Notes: generated by a model not told the origin, from the letters alone. A stretch of DNA of 64,000 nucleotides from Hexactinellida sp. DTS-2022 (GCA_028753945.1 JAPNXP010000001.1:10654501-10718500); one strand, 5' to 3'; shown: positions 50,011 through 62,628, counted from the first letter of the stretch. Made by a program: numbers and translations.

Positions 50011-53000
50011 ATGGAAGAACATAATCTGATTTTTGGAATACTTTCTCTATTTTTTGTAATCAGTTTGATTTTATTTGCAAACTTGTGTGTCAAGCTAGAC
50101 AAGAAGAAACAGCCTAATTCAGACAGATATGTTCAGACTAGCAAGTCCTCGTCCTCAGAGAGCATGCAAAAGTGAGTTAATTAATTATAAATTTTTAATA
50201 ATTTAGTGATTAAAAAACATTAATTTATATACAAATGCTACTATCTACAGTTTGCAGTCTCTTGCTGCAATCGAGTCGGCACCAGGATCTCTTGACAGAT
50301 CTATTCCGCACAGACACCTCTCCACAAATACCTCTCATTATTCAGACAAGAGGCAGAGACCATTTCCTTCTTATACACCATTTGATAAAATCTCACACTC
50401 GCATTCAAGATCGAACTCTTCAATCAGTCCAAAGTCGGACAACTCTTTGGAACTGCCTACCCAGAGATCGGACCTGGAAAGATTTAGGATTGGATCAGCG
50501 TCTCAGAAGTTGAGAAGAGATAACCCCATTGTAGTCACAGGCCACCAGAGACAGCGGTCCATGGAGGTCCCTCGTTTTTCCAACCTCCATCCCTCCCTTC
50601 ACTCCCCGCTGCCCTACCTCAAGAGACCCACCCACCTCCTCCTTCACGAGCAGCTCAAGAGGACGGAGCCTGTCCCGCCGTTCAACCGGGAGAACTCCTT
50701 ACGCTCTTCTTCCAGCTCCACGGCCATCTCCCAGAAGCGGAGTCTCTACCAGCCCCGCGCCTCCCCCTCCAGCTCTGTCACCACCGGCCTCCTCCCCATG
50801 GAGACTGCCGCCCCCAACAGCCCCGCCGCAGACGGCTCGCCCTCCGAAGCGGGCAGACACAAAGCCGCCACGGGGTCAAACCCCATCGTCCCCAAATATT
50901 CAGACTCAAAGCCCAAAGGGACTCCGGTTAGGAGCTCTAGGATGGAGCTGGATGAACCTTCTATGGACAGCACCAGTCCTCACACAGAGTACAGTAATAC
51001 CCCCGCTACTCCTTATACTGACCAGGTGAGTATAAGTAATAATTTATACTATTACTATTCCGTCTACCCAATCAACCAATATAAACTCCAATATATAATA
51101 TTTGAAATATAAGTGAGGGCGGTAAGTCCTCTTAGTGCAGTGTATTATACAGCCAATTGTAAATACGCTCCTAATCCTGGTCTGATCCAATTTTAATACG
51201 CCTAAATCACAAATTAATGTTACAGTATAGGAGAGGATTCCAAATTTTCGCGCTCCTAAATTCAAATTTTCCAAAAATCATGCTCCAAAAGAGCGTCTCA
51301 CGCTCCTGGATAATTCCTTGTCCTAGTGCATATGTGAATCGTCCGTAGCGCGGAACGATATAACTGATACAGTTGAGATGACTGTATGAAGGGACAAAAT
51401 GTGTGTAATTGCCACACAATACTATAGATAGATTAGTAACGGACGCAACATTCCTATTGTGCATACGCGGTATTCAAATGGTACAATGTCTACATATTAT
51501 TTATTAGTGCAAAATATCGTTATTCAAGTAATATGATCTTTACATACTATCTGTACAGACGAAACATGCACTACTTGATGCTTACTTGTTATTAATCATT
51601 AATTAATTCAAAATATCCAAAACGCTACCTATCTGGTTTAATGGAATGTTCCGAGGTACAATTAATGTCGCTAGATACCGCATGATATTTATTAACATTT
51701 AATTGTTAACCAAATTAATTAATGATGTGAGAATTGTACACATTTATAGATCGTTTGATTGCTTAATTAATTAATGAAGATATTTGAACTTATTCAGAAT
51801 GGATAACAGTTCAAAGAAGAATGATTTGATGTTCTTAGTTCGAATGATTGCATCTCAACTAATCAAATGCTATATGTATTATATAATCAACAGTACTTTG
51901 TCAGTATATCTACATAGTGAGCTAACCTCTGATTAGAGATTAATCACATTAACGCATAATAAGTGCCTGCTAATTACCTAACTAGGAAGTGGTCCATTAC
52001 AAGTTCAAATTTGTACTAATTACTTTCCTTATAATTTCCAACTCCATTAATCAATTCTGCAATTCTGATTATATTTTTGCGATGGCAACATCAATACCTC
52101 TCAAATTATGAACTTACATTAGACTCCCACTCACGATGAGATCGTCTTAACACCAACATCTCAATACACAGAAGCTATTAGCCTAGCTAAGCCCATCTAC
52201 CTGAACCCTCGCCTGGTGAAGAGACAGCTGTCCCACGACGACTCCAGTTATTACCCGCCCTACTACCAGCCCCCCTCGGACTCCACCTGCCAACTCTACT
52301 CCACGCAGTCCAACAAGAGCCTCCCGCTCAGAATGAGGTTTCCCAAGCTCAGCAATGGCACCGGTTAGTTGTCTCTGTCCGTGCCATTGTACTCGCTTGC
52401 AACATCTGTAGCAAAGCTATTATAGGAAACCCCTTGTTAGGAACCCGAGTTGTTTGCTATAAAATAGAATAGCGCTACGGTATTTGTCATAAGATTGAGA
52501 TGTACGTATGCACAATAGCTATATCTGCTTAATGCTTAACTGAAGTTCTAATGGTTCAATCATGATTCTGTGCGCCACTTCTTATCAGCTGTAGCTAATG
52601 AATCAATCGATTCTTTGTTCGTATTATCTTCAGACTTCAGCAACCCAGTGATTCGGCATGGCACAAGCCAATACAGCTTCTGCTACTTTACAGCTGATTA
52701 CAAATCTAATTATGTCCATAATGATGCTTGCATTTACAAGTATTATTAATCCAATAGACTTTGCTGATGACGATACGGAATGCGCCTCTGTCTGCCAGAG
52801 CCTGTACTCTTCCTACGCTTCTCTCTACCAGACAGACACGGAGGAGTTCATGATAGGAGACCCACAGGCTATCAAGCTGTCTCGAGACCTCGAGTCCCCC
52901 TACGCGCCCACCACAGAGCACAGGACGCCACTCGTGGCTCAGTACGCTAGGCAGTACACTGAGAACCTCATGCGGACCTCCAGGTGAGAGATTCTCATTC

Positions 53001-54437
53001 TGAGGATAATGTATAGAATGTACAGCGTTAGTTGTTTACATACGCTTCAAGGGGGAGGGGGTCAACCAATGTGTGAAAGACGATCCTTTTTGTATTACAA
53101 ACTGGTCAAAAAGGCGTGACATAGGGAGGGGGTGTATAATGTTCCTGGAATTTTGCGTTCGTAACGTTTGCTAATTAGCCTAATATTTATTACTTTAATT
53201 GAAAGTTTATAAAATTGTTTAGTATACGTGTAACTGAATGTTCAATACTTGTTTACTACATATTTCTAGTTTTATGAGAACTTAAGTTATGAGAAGTTTG
53301 TCAACACTTTGGATGGAATTTAATTAACTACAATAGAGTTGTATTAAACTAATTCAGTTACTAACTAATTGAGATCACTCTGTTCAACAGAAATTCCATT
53401 CATGAAATATTATTCCGTCTACTTAACCACATATTAATTCCAAATTCCGATATATAATAAGTATGTTGAAGTATAAGCAAGGAAGGCTGCAAGGTATGAA
53501 AGCCCTTAGCGGGGAACTAACAGCTGTAATTAATTGATACAATCGATATTACTGTATAACAGACTTTAACGGGACTAAATGCATGCTATTGCTATCGATT
53601 GGTACTAAATCCGAATACTTAACTTGAATTAATATTAATAAAACACAATATCAAGCCTGTTAGGTAATTTAATACTTGGTGACATCTGTAATTACGAACT
53701 AATTACCCGGCTCCCTGGTGTTAGTACTAACGAGGGTCCACAGTATCAGCAGTGGCTGGTATTACTGTCTCTATTACTTTAGACGCCCGAGCAACTTGTC
53801 TGAGTTGTCAGATTCTGACGTCAGCTTCGTGTGGCAGGGCGGGGACTCGGGGAGACACGATTACGCGCCCCACGACTTCTCTGTTTCCGGCGACAAGCGA
53901 GGCGTGGTGCTCCCGCGTCCCGTCTACCGCAAGCAGGGCTACACGGACTACACCGGGGGTCTCAGCTTCTTATCTTTCGTGCGGAAGGACTCCATCCCCG
54001 AAGAGACTCAGACGACCGGGCTGAGCACTAAGCCACGCGCCGCCCCCTGTCCCTCTCTGTTTGTGCACTATCCTCAGCAGACGCAGTCCCCCGTGTGCGC
54101 CCCCCCTGAGATGTCGCGGTTCGCATACCCCGCTGTAGACTCCACATCCGGGACCTACAGCCAGAGCCACACCCCTGCTCACACTAACAGCTTGTCTCAG
54201 AGCAACGACAACCTCAGGACCCCGCAGAGACAGCCTATGGTCAGTCACAACTCCAGCTCGCATCCGAACCTCCGTGGGCAGAAACACCCGCACTCCAAGT
54301 CCAGTGCAGGAGCTCTACCGGAGCAGCCCTCGCCGAGTCGAGCCGCGCCCTACTACCCCAAACCGGGAGCCTACAGCAATAGGAACAATAGTAATAACGA
54401 GGTTAATCCGAGCGGCATCAGCCTCACTCATCTCTGA
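50011..54437 (+). CDS. Unrecognised single-pass transmembrane protein with long Tyr/Ser/Pro-rich tail, five exons
   Basis: Exons are 50011-50171, 50251-51025, 52123-52363, 52758-52983 and 53783-54437. All junctions are GT-AG and the phases join exactly, giving 685 residues. A very short N-terminus (MEEHN) leads into one membrane helix, 'LIFGILSLFFVISLILFANL' (about 6-28). A basic stop-transfer KLDKKK and about 650 disordered residues follow. The tail has many Ser/Pro runs and repeated Tyr motifs: 'SSYYPPYYQPP' (a PPxY WW-binding site), 'QLYSTQ', 'SLYSSY', 'SLYQTD', 'SPYAPT', 'AQYARQY' and 'APYYPK'. The architecture resembles transmembrane adaptors that are tyrosine-phosphorylated and recruit SH2 or WW partners. 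That is inference, and I recognise no homologue. Exons are GC-rich and introns AT-rich with MITEs. Introns 2-4 are 394-1097 nt. Confidence 0.8.
51147..51322. mobile_element. Copy of the 9-bp-TSD element, nested in a long-TIR MITE
   Basis: It is the reverse complement of 28704-28886 ('gtgtattatacagcc' to 'ctggataattcctt'). It interrupts the long-TIR MITE family: the word 'tagtgca' is present on both sides of the insertion, as expected for target duplication. It lies in intron 2 of the membrane adaptor-like gene. Confidence 0.7.
53408..53570. mobile_element. Long-TIR MITE family copy in intron 4
   Basis: It is similar to 51055-51400 and 40751-40923 ('ttccgtctac', 'agcggggaactaacagct', 'ttgatacaatcgat', 'aacgggactaaatg') but diverged and without a clean left end. 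Confidence 0.55.
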
Positions 54438-55700
54438 ACATGTACAAATTAAACAGATTTAATCCAGACGAAGAAAGGAGAATGACAAGGAATTTGTGTT
54501 TACAATACTGAATCGGATTATTCAAGTTACCTCCTCACTGTTGATAATTCCAGTATTTAACTATTTTATTTGTGATAACTCAGCTCGCAGATGTATTTTT
54601 ATCTTTGTTAATTGAGGTGCTTTCCTATTACACTTCGCACATGTTATTATACACAAAACTCTCTTATCGTACTCTCATGTAGAACTTTAGTCAATCAACA
54701 TAAAATATATCTATCCCGATCTTTCCTTAAAAGACGATCGCCGATCCGATCTAGATCGTTTTGTGAGCTTAGTTTTCACTAAGTTATATGTAGATAATGA
54801 TAGAAATAAAATTATTACGAAAAATTGAACTACTAGTTCAGAAATAGTCCGAACTCATGTTGACAAGTATTTTAGTTCGCCAGGGTGTGATACAGAGGGG
54901 GGGTTGGGTAAATAATCGTAACACTAGGTGCAAATTATACGGTCACTCCGCACCTACATTTTTCAGCCTTCAATCTATAAAGGTGTGGCTTGCCAGGGCA
55001 CCGTCTACGGAGAATATATATATAAAGGCAGTGATTTTCGTCACTTTTAGGTAAACTGATTGAACAGGAATAATTAAATTGACTAGAAGTATAACTAGTG
55101 TCACAATGACTTTAGTTTTCATCGTGCAGACAGATTCAAAAATTAAATTCCGTCCACTTTATTCCGGGAGTCCATAATTTAGTCATTTTTGCATTTTTGC
55201 ATTTTTGCATCATCATTCAAACGGAAGCTCCATACTTGCTACACATAAACTATTCAATTAACTAAACTAGATATACTTTTCCTAGGTTAATTACAGATTA
55301 TCATAACTTATTACTGACAAATTTTGAAATTTCTTAATAGCAAAACATAAATTTGATTTCAGTTACTAAATCATAGAAAATTGACAATAAACTACCATTA
55401 AGAAATGGTAAAAATATATTTATCAGGGATCAATTTCAGGATGCTTCAGGTTGATATTACTGTATTTGAATTTGACTTGAAACGATCTGAGTTAACATAA
55501 CTGAATTAGACTAATTGTAGTTTTCTCAGCATAACCTGAACTAAAAAGAACTGCCCTGAGCTGGCCTAACACGATATGGGAGACTTTTGACAAGATCACC
55601 ACAATCTATATTCATTTACAACAATTGTACCGTAAGTAAGAACTAAGTTCAGATTTGTTATTACTAATTAGCATGGTTGCTAATAAATCGAATCAGTAAT
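54438..55700. other. AT-rich spacer, nothing coding
   Basis: The only structure noted is a short array 'tttttgca' repeated three to four times at about 55184-55212. No supportable gene was found. Confidence 0.4.
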
Positions 55701-55840
55701 TAAATGCATCTGTCCCTTAGACAATATCGCGATTGTATCAATTATCTACAAGCTGTTCGTTCCACGCTACGAAATTTTCATATCTTGCACTAGGACTTAC
55801 CGCCCTCGCTTCAAACATATATTGGAGTTTATATGTGGTT
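55700..55840. mobile_element. Long-TIR MITE family, reverse copy
   Basis: Contains 'caagctgttcgttccacgct', 'gcactaggacttaccgccct' and 'atatattggagtttata', the reverse complement of the copy at 51055-51400, without the nested insertion. Confidence 0.6.
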
Positions 55841-55875
55841 TGGTAGACGACGGAGTAATTATAATATAAATTATC

Positions 55876-56090
55876 CGAGCCCTTCGGTCTCGGTCGCTTA
55901 GGGACGGATCGGTGCTACGTACCTCGAGTTGACGGCCACAATTCGGCTTTGGAACTCTAAGCCATAGATTAATAGTTAGTAAATATTTTTTGTAGTGATA
56001 TACGTCCTTGACTACCATTTACCTATCATACCCGTTGCAAGCTAACTTCTTGGTTAATTTATAATTTATAATATTTTGTTTACATCTACG
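55876..56090 (+). repeat. Hairpin-array family, partial copy
   Basis: The hairpin end ('gagcccttcggtctcggtcg', 'ggatcggtgctacgtacc', 'gttgacggcca') is followed by 'taccatttacctatcatacc' and 'gcaagctaacttcttgg' of the tandem body. There is no leader end. A pogo-like end ('actcccgttataacgaag') starts at 56100. Confidence 0.6.
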
Positions 56091-56217
56091 TGTATTGAAC
56101 TCCCGTTATAACGAAGTCGGATATACGAAATGAATCCCGGAAGTTTCGTCCCCGGGAATTTTTAATTTATTTAGAGAGTAGATATGGTTTAATTAATGAA
56201 ATAGGTATATGAGGAAT

Positions 56218-56760
56218 AATACAGTATTCAAAACTCAAAATTATATGCGATTCCCCTAAGATAAGTTGTTATATTATCCCGGTTCCCATAATCTCCAACA
56301 AGTAACTGTATGCGCACATTTCGTTCGATCGACTTTATGCTATGTACCATCGTACTACCAGACTCCCACTTTATCAGTTTGGCTTCTTGTAGTGATTGTT
56401 CTAGTTGCAAGAATTTGAATTTTGACACGCTTGGGTGCGAACAACCAACACTACAATTAAATGCATTGTGCCTTCCCTCAACAACATTATTAGTTTGTGG
56501 TAGTTGTTTACGACCCTTTCATACATGTTCCAGATTCTGATAGGAAAGGGTGGGGTCCTTCTTATTAGGAAGTCGTTTACCAATATACGTATCTTCAAAA
56601 TAAGTTGCAACATGTAGAGCAGATTCTGGAAAATCTGCCATCAGAATAATGAAACAGTCCACAGCATCTTGTTCTGGCACAAAAGCAAGGCTGGTAAGCA
56701 TCTTTAACTTCAGGAGGAATTCTCTATCTTATTGATAGATTGTGTTAACCCCTCTGATTG
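56218..56760 (-). pseudogene. MULE transposase relic, C-terminal part
   Basis: Minus-strand segments in three frames read 'LAFVPEQDAVDCFIILMADF', 'YFEDTYIGK', 'PPFPIRIWNMYERV', 'LKFLQLEQSLQEAKLIKWES' in diverged form and 'YLRGIAYNFEF' then stop. This order matches the C-terminal half of MULE transposases of the FLYWCH-associated type and the second relic at 57290-58225. Frameshifts make it non-functional. Confidence 0.75.
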
Positions 56761-56872
56761 TACTATATACATTTGGGAGAGATGAAAGAAACAGCCCGAA
56801 ATTACAGCTACAAATTTGTCCTCAAATGCATTTATTGTTGCTTTTTCGAAATCGTTCATTATCGTGGAAGGG

Positions 56873-56935
56873 TCAGGGGCGGCGCCAGCCTTGGCGACCT
56901 GGGGGTGCCAAGGGGCTCCACATTTTTATATAATT
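56873..56935. mobile_element. hAT end fragment
   Basis: 'caggggcggcgccagcctt' is a typical hAT terminus. No matching right end was found before 60 kb. Confidence 0.4.
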
Positions 56936-57289
56936 TGTGACATTTTTTAAATTATGTCAGTGAATACATTGGTAGAGGTTGGTTGATTAAAATTATATAT
57001 TGTATGGTTGTTATGAATGTTCAAACACCCAGGATCGTGTCTTCTTTTTAGTCAATTGTTAGTTGCCCTAAAGATATTATACATGTGAACAACCATAGTC
57101 TTGCATTATCTGTTTGTTATTTCTATTTAGTAGCATTCATATTATAACTTTGGCGAAGATTATTCTATAAATTTTTACATGTCGTCTCAAACAATTCGCA
57201 CAATTCGAACAATTCGCAACCATAAAAATGCTACGACGAAGTTTTCAAAACACCCACCTGTGCTGCTGATGTTGAAATTCCTTCCTAAT

Positions 57290-58225
57290 TTAAGGTAACC
57301 ATTTCAAATGAGTCATTTTTATTCTACGATTCAGGGGTGGGAGACAATAATCGAATACTAATATTTTTCAACACCAAAGATGTTATCCATACTTCGAGAT
57401 TGTAGCAGTTGGTATGCTGATGGAACGTTCAAAATCGCGCCTAAACACCTCTTCCAATTATATAATATTAATGCCGAGAGGGATGGCTTTGTTATTCCTT
57501 GCGTTTATGCTTTTGATGACAGATAAGAGTATAATACTGTTTTGAGGAAATTAGTGGAGCTAGAACCAGCGCTCATTCCTATGACAGTAATGTTAGATTT
57601 TGAAAAGCTGCCATAAATGCTTTTGAAGAAAATTTTTATAGCAGTCATATCAGGCTGCTTCTTTCATTTCTACCAAAATATCTACAGGATATTCAATCTG
57701 CCGTCCTCGCACCTCAATGCCAGAATGATCAAGAGTTTGCTTTGAAATTAAAGATGCTTCCCAGTCTGGCGTTCGTTCCAGAACACGAAGTTGTCGATTG
57801 TTTTAGTTTGTTAATGCAAGACTTTCCTGAATCAGCTCGTGACGTAGCCATATATTTTGAAAATACTTATATTGGTAAAAAGTGGCCGATCAAACCCGAA
57901 GAATTCCACCATATCCAATTCGTATATGGAACATGTATGAGAGAATAAGTATGAAACTGGCGAAAACAAATAACAGTCGATGGCACAACGCGATCAAATC
58001 AAGCATATCTTCTCTACACCCATCTTTTGTTAAGTTCCTTAAATTCTTACATAGGGAACAAACGCTTCAAGAGCAAAATTCGCCAAATGGGAAGTAGGAA
58101 GTGTCATTGCAAAATCGAAGAAAAGTGTCACTCGTGCTGAACAGCTGTTGCACCTTGTTTCGGATTATTACAATAGAGATCCAGTTAGTTTATTGAGAGG
58201 TGTTAGCTATAATTTGGACTTTTAA
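57290..58225 (+). pseudogene. MULE transposase relic, DDE core to C-terminus
   Basis: Plus-strand segments run 'SSWYADGTFKIAPKHLFQLY' (first catalytic Asp region), 'GFVIPCVYAF', 'LVELEPALIPMTVMLDFEK' (second Asp region) and 'ISGCFFHFYQN'. Then come 'LPSLAFVPEHEVVDCFSLLM', 'YFENTYIGKKWP', 'PYPIRIWNMYERI' and 'LLRGVSYNLDF' with a stop near 58225. Stops and frame changes occur after 'YAFDDR', after 'DFEKLP' and near 57900. The zinc-finger N-terminus is absent. Terminal repeats of the parent element were not identified. Confidence 0.82.
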
Positions 58226-58387
58226 CACCATAGCTTATTCATTTATATGAGTGACATCAATTCTTTTATTTATTTCTACAATTATTATTTTGTCACTTTT
58301 CATGTTTTTCATTAACTATATTAAGCCAATATATAAGTGATTTTATTAGTTTTTATTCTGTTTGGGACGAAATTTCCGCGATTCCTG

Positions 58388-58803
58388 AACACGCATTTAC
58401 AAATTTCTAATGTAAATATTTTTGTTGTTGTTACAAAAATAGTTAAGCAAATTAATGAAAATTCAAAATCAAACTAGAAGTTAGGTTTCAACGGGTATTA
58501 TAGGTAGACAAGTATGCTGAACACGAATTTAGCATTTATAAATTTATATTATGAATATTTATTGTTGTTGTTTACAAAAATGGGTAAACAAATTATTGAA
58601 ATTCAAAATCAACCTAGAAGTTAGCTCTCAACGGGTATTATAGGTAAACAAATATGCTGAACACGAATTTCGCATTTCTAATATGTAAAGCAAGTTAAAA
58701 CTATGCAAATGGTATAAAGGGTGATGAGTAAGGCCGCACAGCGGCCGTTAACTTGAGGATCCGACCGATCCGTCGCAAAGCGACCAAGACCGAAGGGCTC
58801 GTA
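58388..58803 (-). repeat. Hairpin-array/tandem repeat family, leader-truncated copy
   Basis: It has a hairpin block at 58803-58727 ('gtcgctttgcgacgg', 'ggccgctgtgcggcc') and two to three tandem units back to 58388, but no TATA or leader end. The middle hairpin is eroded (cctcaag only). Confidence 0.7.
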
Positions 58804-59804
58804 TTTATTATGTTGCATAGGATAACAATATTATTTGCATATTTATGTAAAATAAAAAATATAATCCCGTCCGTTTTTCTGAAATATAGGGATGATAAAC
58901 AATTAATTAATTTACCTGGCCTAAACTTTACCTTTTCAATTACAATATGCTTGCTAAAGTAATATAAATATTTGCAATTGGGAGCATACATATGACGCGT
59001 ATGTAGTTGAGAGTCATATATTAAAATTGTCACGAATGGTCCTGTCACGAATTCTCTGTTATATTGATGATTATATTGATGTTTTAGATTATCTCAAATT
59101 TGATTAATGCTGTACCTTTATTATTTCATTGGTTTCATTTAGTCTAATGTGGTTATATAGTTCAATAGGAAGTTCCTCATATAGCCGGATGTTACTTAAA
59201 CCGATATAACTTTGTAGATTATACTACATCTCAAAAACGAGGAATGTTGTTATCAATATTAAAACGGTTGCTATGAGTAATTGTTGATGAAAGCTCACCC
59301 AAAACTTTTATGCAAAATGTGGCTTCGTATTCCGAGTCACATTTTGACAATACATTGTGTCGATTTGGTAGTCAATAATTATCCATTTTTACAACAGCTA
59401 CTAAATTAATAGTTAGAATATGATAATCCTAAATCCATTTCCCATCACTACAGAGTATTTATACTTCAGTACGACATAGTTACCCAAAGTACGAAATCTA
59501 TAAATTCAAGACTCAAAGTACCGTATTTACTCGGATAGTAGCTTAGGGGATTATTAATTACACGAATGCTGTTTTTAGCATTTATACTTGATTATTAGAT
59601 TTAACCCTTTCATCCAAATCGATCAAATACAATTCATTATAACCTTAATAAAGGCTCTGGATTGCGGTCCTTTTTCAGAAATTGGATATTCCTGTTCAAA
59701 TGATGTGTCTATTGGTTTTGATCGTTTTTATTGCAAATTACGGCAATTCAACCATAATTTCTGGAATTTGCGTGTGCAACGCTTGAAAGGTATTTATTAT
59801 AGAG
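58804..59804. other. AT-rich spacer, nothing recognised
   Basis: No gene or repeat structure that I can support. Confidence 0.35.
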
Positions 59805-59944
59805 TTTACTTATCCACCGATCATCGGCGTTTGTATTAAAAACCTCGCTACTTTCTACAGTTTTTTTTAATGTTTATAAAACACCATCGGTAGAAACTAG
59901 CCAGGTTATTTAATACAAACGCCGATGATCGGTGGATAAGTAAA
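59805..59944. mobile_element. MITE with perfect 34-bp terminal inverted repeats
   Basis: Arms 59805-59838 and 59911-59944 (outer end 'tttacttatccaccgatcat') are exact inverted copies around a 72-bp core, which suggests a recent insertion. The family is unknown. Confidence 0.85.
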
Positions 59945-60135
59945 TTCTTTATTATATACCACTTGTTAAAAGAACCTAGCTGATATATAGCAATCTTCTT
60001 ACCTATTCATTTGCATTGAAAATAGTTATAGAAATGGTTATCAAAATGGTTATTTTTCCATTGCTTTGGAACTCCATTGTATATGGATTAGTAATGCAAA
60101 TTTTCTTTTTCCTTGTAACAATTTAGTAGCTAACC

Positions 60136-60297
60136 CAGTGGTGTTTTGCCAAATAAAGAAGTGGGGGGCGCTCCCTTTTCAAATTAAGCATTTTCTTAGA
60201 AAACATAGGTGAAAACGGCCCCAAAAAATGAATTTATAGATAACTGATAGGAAGGAGCGCGCCCCCCCCGAGCCCCCCCCCCCCCCAAACATCACTG
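60136..60297. mobile_element. hAT MITE with exact 8-bp target duplication
   Basis: The ends 'cagtggtgttttg' and 'caaacatcactg' are flanked by agctaacc on both sides (60128-60135 and 60298-60305). The interior is C-rich and G-rich. Confidence 0.88.
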
Positions 60298-60733
60298 AGC
60301 TAACCGCTAAATCAGATACCCACAATATGTAAAAATGATATTTCTACGTGTGTATACACTTTTTTAACAATAAAGTGATATTTATAAATACATAGTATTC
60401 AATAAGAATTGAATGCAGTATCAATTCTAATAAGACGCTTATAAAAACAATGGATCGTTTTGAGCATAACATTGACAGGATAGATAAATAGGTAGAGCTT
60501 CTACAATTTTCCGTTTAAAAAGAAACTTTTTCATTTTAAGAGAATAAGATGAAGTGCATTTTCCTTGTTAACTTTTTTATACTCCTGATGTTCAACTTTG
60601 TATGTTCAATATTCAGCATTATATTTTCCAAATATATTTATTTATTTATTTATTTATTTATTTATATATTTATACGTTGCACTGTATTTTAAGCTATCAT
60701 TTATCCAATGAAATTGGACTTTTTAATTTGCTA

Positions 60734-60852
60734 GAAAATCCAAAATTACAGCTGTGCTGACAGCATTTTCTTTTGCAGGCATTATATTCTGGTGGTATAG
60801 TAATTGTACTTACATAAGAAAATGTCAGCACAGCTGTAATTTTAGATTTTTC
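60734..60852. mobile_element. MITE with long inverted repeats
   Basis: Left arm 'gaaaatccaaaattacagct' plus gtgctgacagcattttctt, and right arm its near-exact complement, ending 'attttagatttttc'. The loop is about 45 bp. Confidence 0.8.
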
Positions 60853-62129
60853 TCCCTTTGGCAGAATATAATTTTAATGTAACATACATATGTTGTGTAG
60901 CCTGATATATTTGTAAATAGGTTATTTTTCTTCAGTATTTGAACTATGTTCATACCAATCCCTATCAATAGATTTAAAAGTCTTTGTAGTATGTTCAATA
61001 AAACGGAGTTAATTCTACTAATGTTGTATTTAATCAAAATAATAATATAGGAATATTCCTGCAAAAGGATAATCACTAGATCTGGCGTTGTTATGGAACA
61101 TTTCAAATGTAAATAGAAGCCTAAAATACTTAAAAAAGAATAAGGCAGTGATTTCAATACTGGCCCCTGGTCTCACGAGTTCAAATTGAAGTAGTCAATT
61201 TTAAGGAGTACATGCATCTGGATTCTGGATAGATTTGGGATCGGAAATGACATTTCCCGCAATTTGACATCACTGTTAGACAAAATGTAGATGGTTAATA
61301 ACACTGTAATTGTTTCCAGAAACATAAACTCTCTTCATGATTCACTCAAAAGAAATGTAGCTATGAAGCATTAGTACAATTTCATTAAATTGATAACTGA
61401 CAAACAAATAGTTTATGTATAAGAATTTAGAATACAAATACATAATTACCAAATAACCTAACTGTTATCATGAGTATGATTGAAGTATATCTGGTTCAAT
61501 GAACCGCATGAACCGCCAATTACTACGCTTCTGGGCTGAACTTCCGCCTACATCCCCAAGAAAGTTTTTATACTAGATATGATGCTGATTTATTATTTAG
61601 TTTATATGTCCACCTATCATTCAACTGGTGGAATATGCTTTTCAACATATTTACAAATTTTATGGCCTAATCGTCACGAAATTCCTTGAAATCTCAAGAA
61701 AAATGTCCATAAAGTACCATAAATTATAGATAACTAATTCAGTAATTTAGCTATTTCGTTGTTGTATTTAATTAGTAATAATTATTGCATACATTGGGTC
61801 AATAAGAGATACGCGGGAACAAATTTGATAGGTAAAACAAGAAAAATAACTATATAATTATATTGTATCGTTCAATTCAAGATATATTAAAATAATAGCA
61901 TATATTTTGAGTATTCCGCTTTTCTCCCGCTTTTTTTCATCATCAACCTCCCGAATTTTGGCTAAATTCCCGCCAAACTGGGAAAATCTCACGATTTTTG
62001 GTTTCCAGAGGTTTGTATCCCTGCCAATGGTCAAATGATTGGGAGTTTATTATAGGATTTGTTGAGATATATGGGCCTGAAAAATTTCAAAGGTGTTAAA
62101 TGTGTCCATAAAATTTTTAATCAAAAACT
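60853..62129. other. AT-rich spacer with hAT end fragment
   Basis: A hAT-like end, 'cagtgatttcaatactggcc', lies at about 61147 with no partner. No gene is seen. Confidence 0.35.
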
Positions 62130-62168
62130 GTGACCCAGAGTGCACATCTAGAACGCATTAAATTTTTA

Positions 62169-62460
62169 CAAATAACTTATATAGAGCTCAGCTCTAGTAG
62201 AGTTCAGTTTTTCAGTATGTGTATTCACTATTCAGGTACTGAGATTAAGATTAATATTCTAATTTTTCATTGTCATCTGTTCGCACTCTTAGTCCAATTA
62301 GTTAATGTACTTTACACCCCTGAACTTAATCTTATTACTGAATATATTCTGAATCTTTTTATTTATTTTATTTTATTTTCATGTACAAAATTGTAAGCGC
62401 ATTGAGACATTTGTATAATCGCAAACAAATGCTGTATTATTATTATTATTATTATTATTC
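62169..62460 (+). mobile_element. Possible 3' tail of a non-LTR retrotransposon
   Basis: It contains 'gcgcattgagaca' followed by '...aaatgctg' and a (tta)n run of about eight units (62435-62459). This layout is typical of CR1/L2-type 3' tails. No reverse transcriptase sequence precedes it. The left part includes one arm of the MITE seen at 1786-1948. Confidence 0.35.
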
Positions 62461-62628
62461 TATCTTATTACATTATCAAAACTTCGTTTACAACGAAATG
62501 GATTTAACGAAGTCATTTAAATCCCATATAGCCTTTTAAGCCAGGGGTGTCCAACATACGGCCCGCGTAAAGGTTTAATCCGGCCCGCGCAAACCTGCAC
62601 TAAAACTTTTACTCCGTGTAATATATAC

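Noticed and set aside
52658-52757. Start of a separate small protein at 52658 with a membrane-like helix
   Set aside because: The frame upstream of 52758 is intronic. The acceptor at 52757 joins exon 3 in exact phase, and the hydrophobic part is AT-rich intron translation.
61490-62128. Any gene in the AT-rich tail near 61-62 kb
   Set aside because: Open frames are short, AT-biased and without recognisable motifs.
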